Source of the DNA: Bifidobacterium sp. B4142
Lineage (GTDB): Bacteria; Actinomycetota; Actinomycetes; Actinomycetales; Bifidobacteriaceae
Direction: 5' to 3'
NCBI RefSeq assembly: GCF_026537325.1
Contig: NZ_JAFNMJ010000003.1
Coordinates: forward strand, 124,001 to 188,000
DNA: 64,000 nt
Shown piece by piece: positions 62,823-64,000 of this stretch. The translations under genes and the position numbers were made by a program. The notes below the pieces were generated by a model. The model was not told the origin of the DNA. It saw nothing but the letters and a program-made list of their open reading frames with translations, and did no database searches. Positions within the stretch are counted from its first letter, which is position 1, and each line of letters opens with the position of its first letter.

Positions 62823-63271
62823 CAGGCCTCGTCCTCTGACTCGCTGCCAGCATTGTTCGTTAGAGGCTTTTCCATCCACATGTGCGGGCATCCCTCGTCC
62901 TGGTCGTGAATGCCCATGTCCCTATAGCCTAAAGACTTATAGAAGCCCGCCACCCGCTCCTGGGCGTGGAGCGTAAGCCGGTCCGCCCCATGGCTCCGAG
63001 CGGTTTCCTCAGCCTTGGCTACCAAGTTGGCGCCCAGATGCTGACCGCGGTAGGGCCTCAGAACGGCCAAGCGGCCAAGGGTCCATGTCTTGCCATGGTC
63101 GGGGAAGACTCGGCATACCCCGGCGGGTTCATCCCCGTCATAGGCCACGATATGGAGACAGGCATCGTCGGTTCGGTCGAACTCGTTGTGAAAGCCCTGC
63201 TCCTCCACGAATACGGCCGTACGGATGGCCTTGGCATCCTCGGGAATGGCCTCGCTCACCTCATACCGCAT
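62822..63271 (-). CDS. GNAT-family N-acetyltransferase (ElaA/YitI-like)
   Basis: 149 residues. The FVEEQGF start and the acetyl-CoA site (RLAVLRPYRGQHLGANLV, with the RxxGxG/A loop) are clear. HAQERVAGFYKSLGY near the end is typical. Acceptor unknown. Its stop overlaps the mscS start by one base (TGATG), so translation is coupled. Confidence 0.9.
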   Translation of the reverse strand: MRYEVSEAIPEDAKAIRTAVFVEEQGFHNEFDRTDDACLHIVAYDGDEPAGVCRVFPDHGKTWTLGRLAVLRPYRGQHLGANLVAKAEETARSHGADRLTLHAQERVAGFYKSLGYRDMGIHDQDEGCPHMWMEKPLTNNAGSESEDEA

Positions 63272-63472
63272 GCTTCCTCCTCGCCACGGTCCTCCGCTGT
63301 CTCCAATCTACCAAGCTTGACCCTCGGAATGAACGGATGCCCGCAACCGGATGACGAACGGTGCCTGCTGCTGTCGGCTGTCTGACCCAGACGATTACAT
63401 GGATGGGGACTCTGTAAGCAGTGCGAGCTTGCAGCAGTGACATTGAAGTGACGCGGGAACGATGGGATGGTT

Positions 63473-64000
63473 ATGGACCAGGACTGGAAACTGACAGGTG
63501 TGGCTGGCGAAACCAGTAAAGGAAATCGGCGCTCGCAGAGGGAGCGGATGCTTGCCGGCGAGCTCTATGACGCCTCGGATCCCGAACTGGGTCAGCTGCG
63601 GGTCAAGGCCCACGAGCTTTGCCGCCTTTTTAACGCGTCTTCTGAGCAGGAGCGGGACCTGCGCAGCCGGCTCTTGGACGAGCTGGTGCCCGAACATGGT
63701 CAGGACGTTGACTGTATGGGGCCTATCTACTTCGACTATGGGTGCTTTACTAAATTTGGTTCGCGCATCTTCGCCAATTTCAACTTCACTGTTCTGGATA
63801 CCTGCCCCGTGCAGATTGGCGACGATGTGATGATCGGACCCAACGTCACCCTGGCCACCCCTCTGCATCCCTTGCGGTGGCAGGAGCGGAATCTGAGGCG
63901 CCATACGGATGGTTCCCTCTTCGACTACGAGTTGGGTGCTCCAATAACCATCGGATCCAACTGCTGGCTGGCTTCAAACGTGACTGTGACCGGGGGAGTG
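63473..64000 (+). CDS. Maltose O-acetyltransferase-like hexapeptide enzyme, 3' end outside window
   Basis: 176 codons are visible and the frame is open at the right edge. An N-terminal helix region (ERMLAGELYDASDPEL) is the Mac domain of maltose/galactoside acetyltransferases; the left-handed beta-helix follows (IGDDVMIGPNV, ITIGSNCWLASNVTV), with the catalytic His in TPLHPL. Uses acetyl-CoA to acetylate sugars. ATG 63467, two codons upstream, is an alternative start; no strong ribosome site is seen. Divergent from the GNAT gene. Confidence 0.9.
   Translation, partial: MDQDWKLTGVAGETSKGNRRSQRERMLAGELYDASDPELGQLRVKAHELCRLFNASSEQERDLRSRLLDELVPEHGQDVDCMGPIYFDYGCFTKFGSRIFANFNFTVLDTCPVQIGDDVMIGPNVTLATPLHPLRWQERNLRRHTDGSLFDYELGAPITIGSNCWLASNVTVTGGV

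Overview
The window looks like a chromosome segment of a Bifidobacterium, most likely from the bee-gut group around B. asteroides / B. indicum / B. coryneforme. Reasons: high-GC actinobacterial codon use in the housekeeping genes, typical actinobacterial blocks (rpsF-ssb-rpsR-rplI; an IclR regulator divergent from leuCD), bifidobacterial DUF805 and CAAX-protease genes, and above all a complete cytochrome bd set (cydA, B, C, D) with a type II NADH dehydrogenase. That set is known from B. asteroides and is absent from most gut bifidobacteria. Genus and group are inferences from content; no 16S gene is present.

Region 1 (1-21.3 kb) is a surface-polysaccharide island, lower in GC than the rest and lowest at about 6.9-11.5 kb. 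It carries a GtrII-like polytopic glycosyltransferase (cut by the left edge), a GtrB-like GT2, two large membrane proteins (DUF6020- and DUF6541-like), an acyltransferase-3, a small glycosyltransferase, an LRR/CWB2 surface protein, a GT2-DUF4422-GT8 triple fusion and its shorter DUF4422-GT8 paralogue, UDP-glucose dehydrogenase, a Wzm/Wzt (TagGH)-type polymer exporter and dTDP-glucose 4,6-dehydratase. Together they suggest synthesis, export, decoration and acylation of a cell-wall polysaccharide, plus a protein that may bind such a polymer. Genes face both ways and two convergent pairs overlap by more than 120 bp.

Region 2 (21.3-37.4 kb) is mostly housekeeping: the rpsF operon with a candidate S6:S18 autoregulatory leader; a minus-strand MFS-GtrA-tautomerase run; a histidine phosphatase; a DUF805 protein; a ThiY/NMT1-like ABC importer lacking an ATPase and divergent from a LacI regulator; class III ribonucleotide reductase nrdD-nrdG behind a tandem NrdR box; and gltX followed by tRNA-Glu and tRNA-Gln.

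Region 3 (37.4-47 kb) is the respiratory locus: ndh, a previously easy-to-miss 81-residue membrane ORF, then cydB-cydD-cydC-cydA in a rotated order, followed by a convergent polyprenyl diphosphate synthase. Region 4 (47-64 kb) holds a metallophosphoesterase, an IclR (LtbR-like) regulator divergent from leuCD, three tandem CAAX-protease-like genes (the middle one a probable pseudoenzyme with a ~600-residue disordered head), an envelope set murA-plsC-gpsA-ddl, an mscS-GNAT pair and a maltose-acetyltransferase-like gene cut by the right edge. No insertion sequence, prophage, CRISPR array or rRNA gene was seen.
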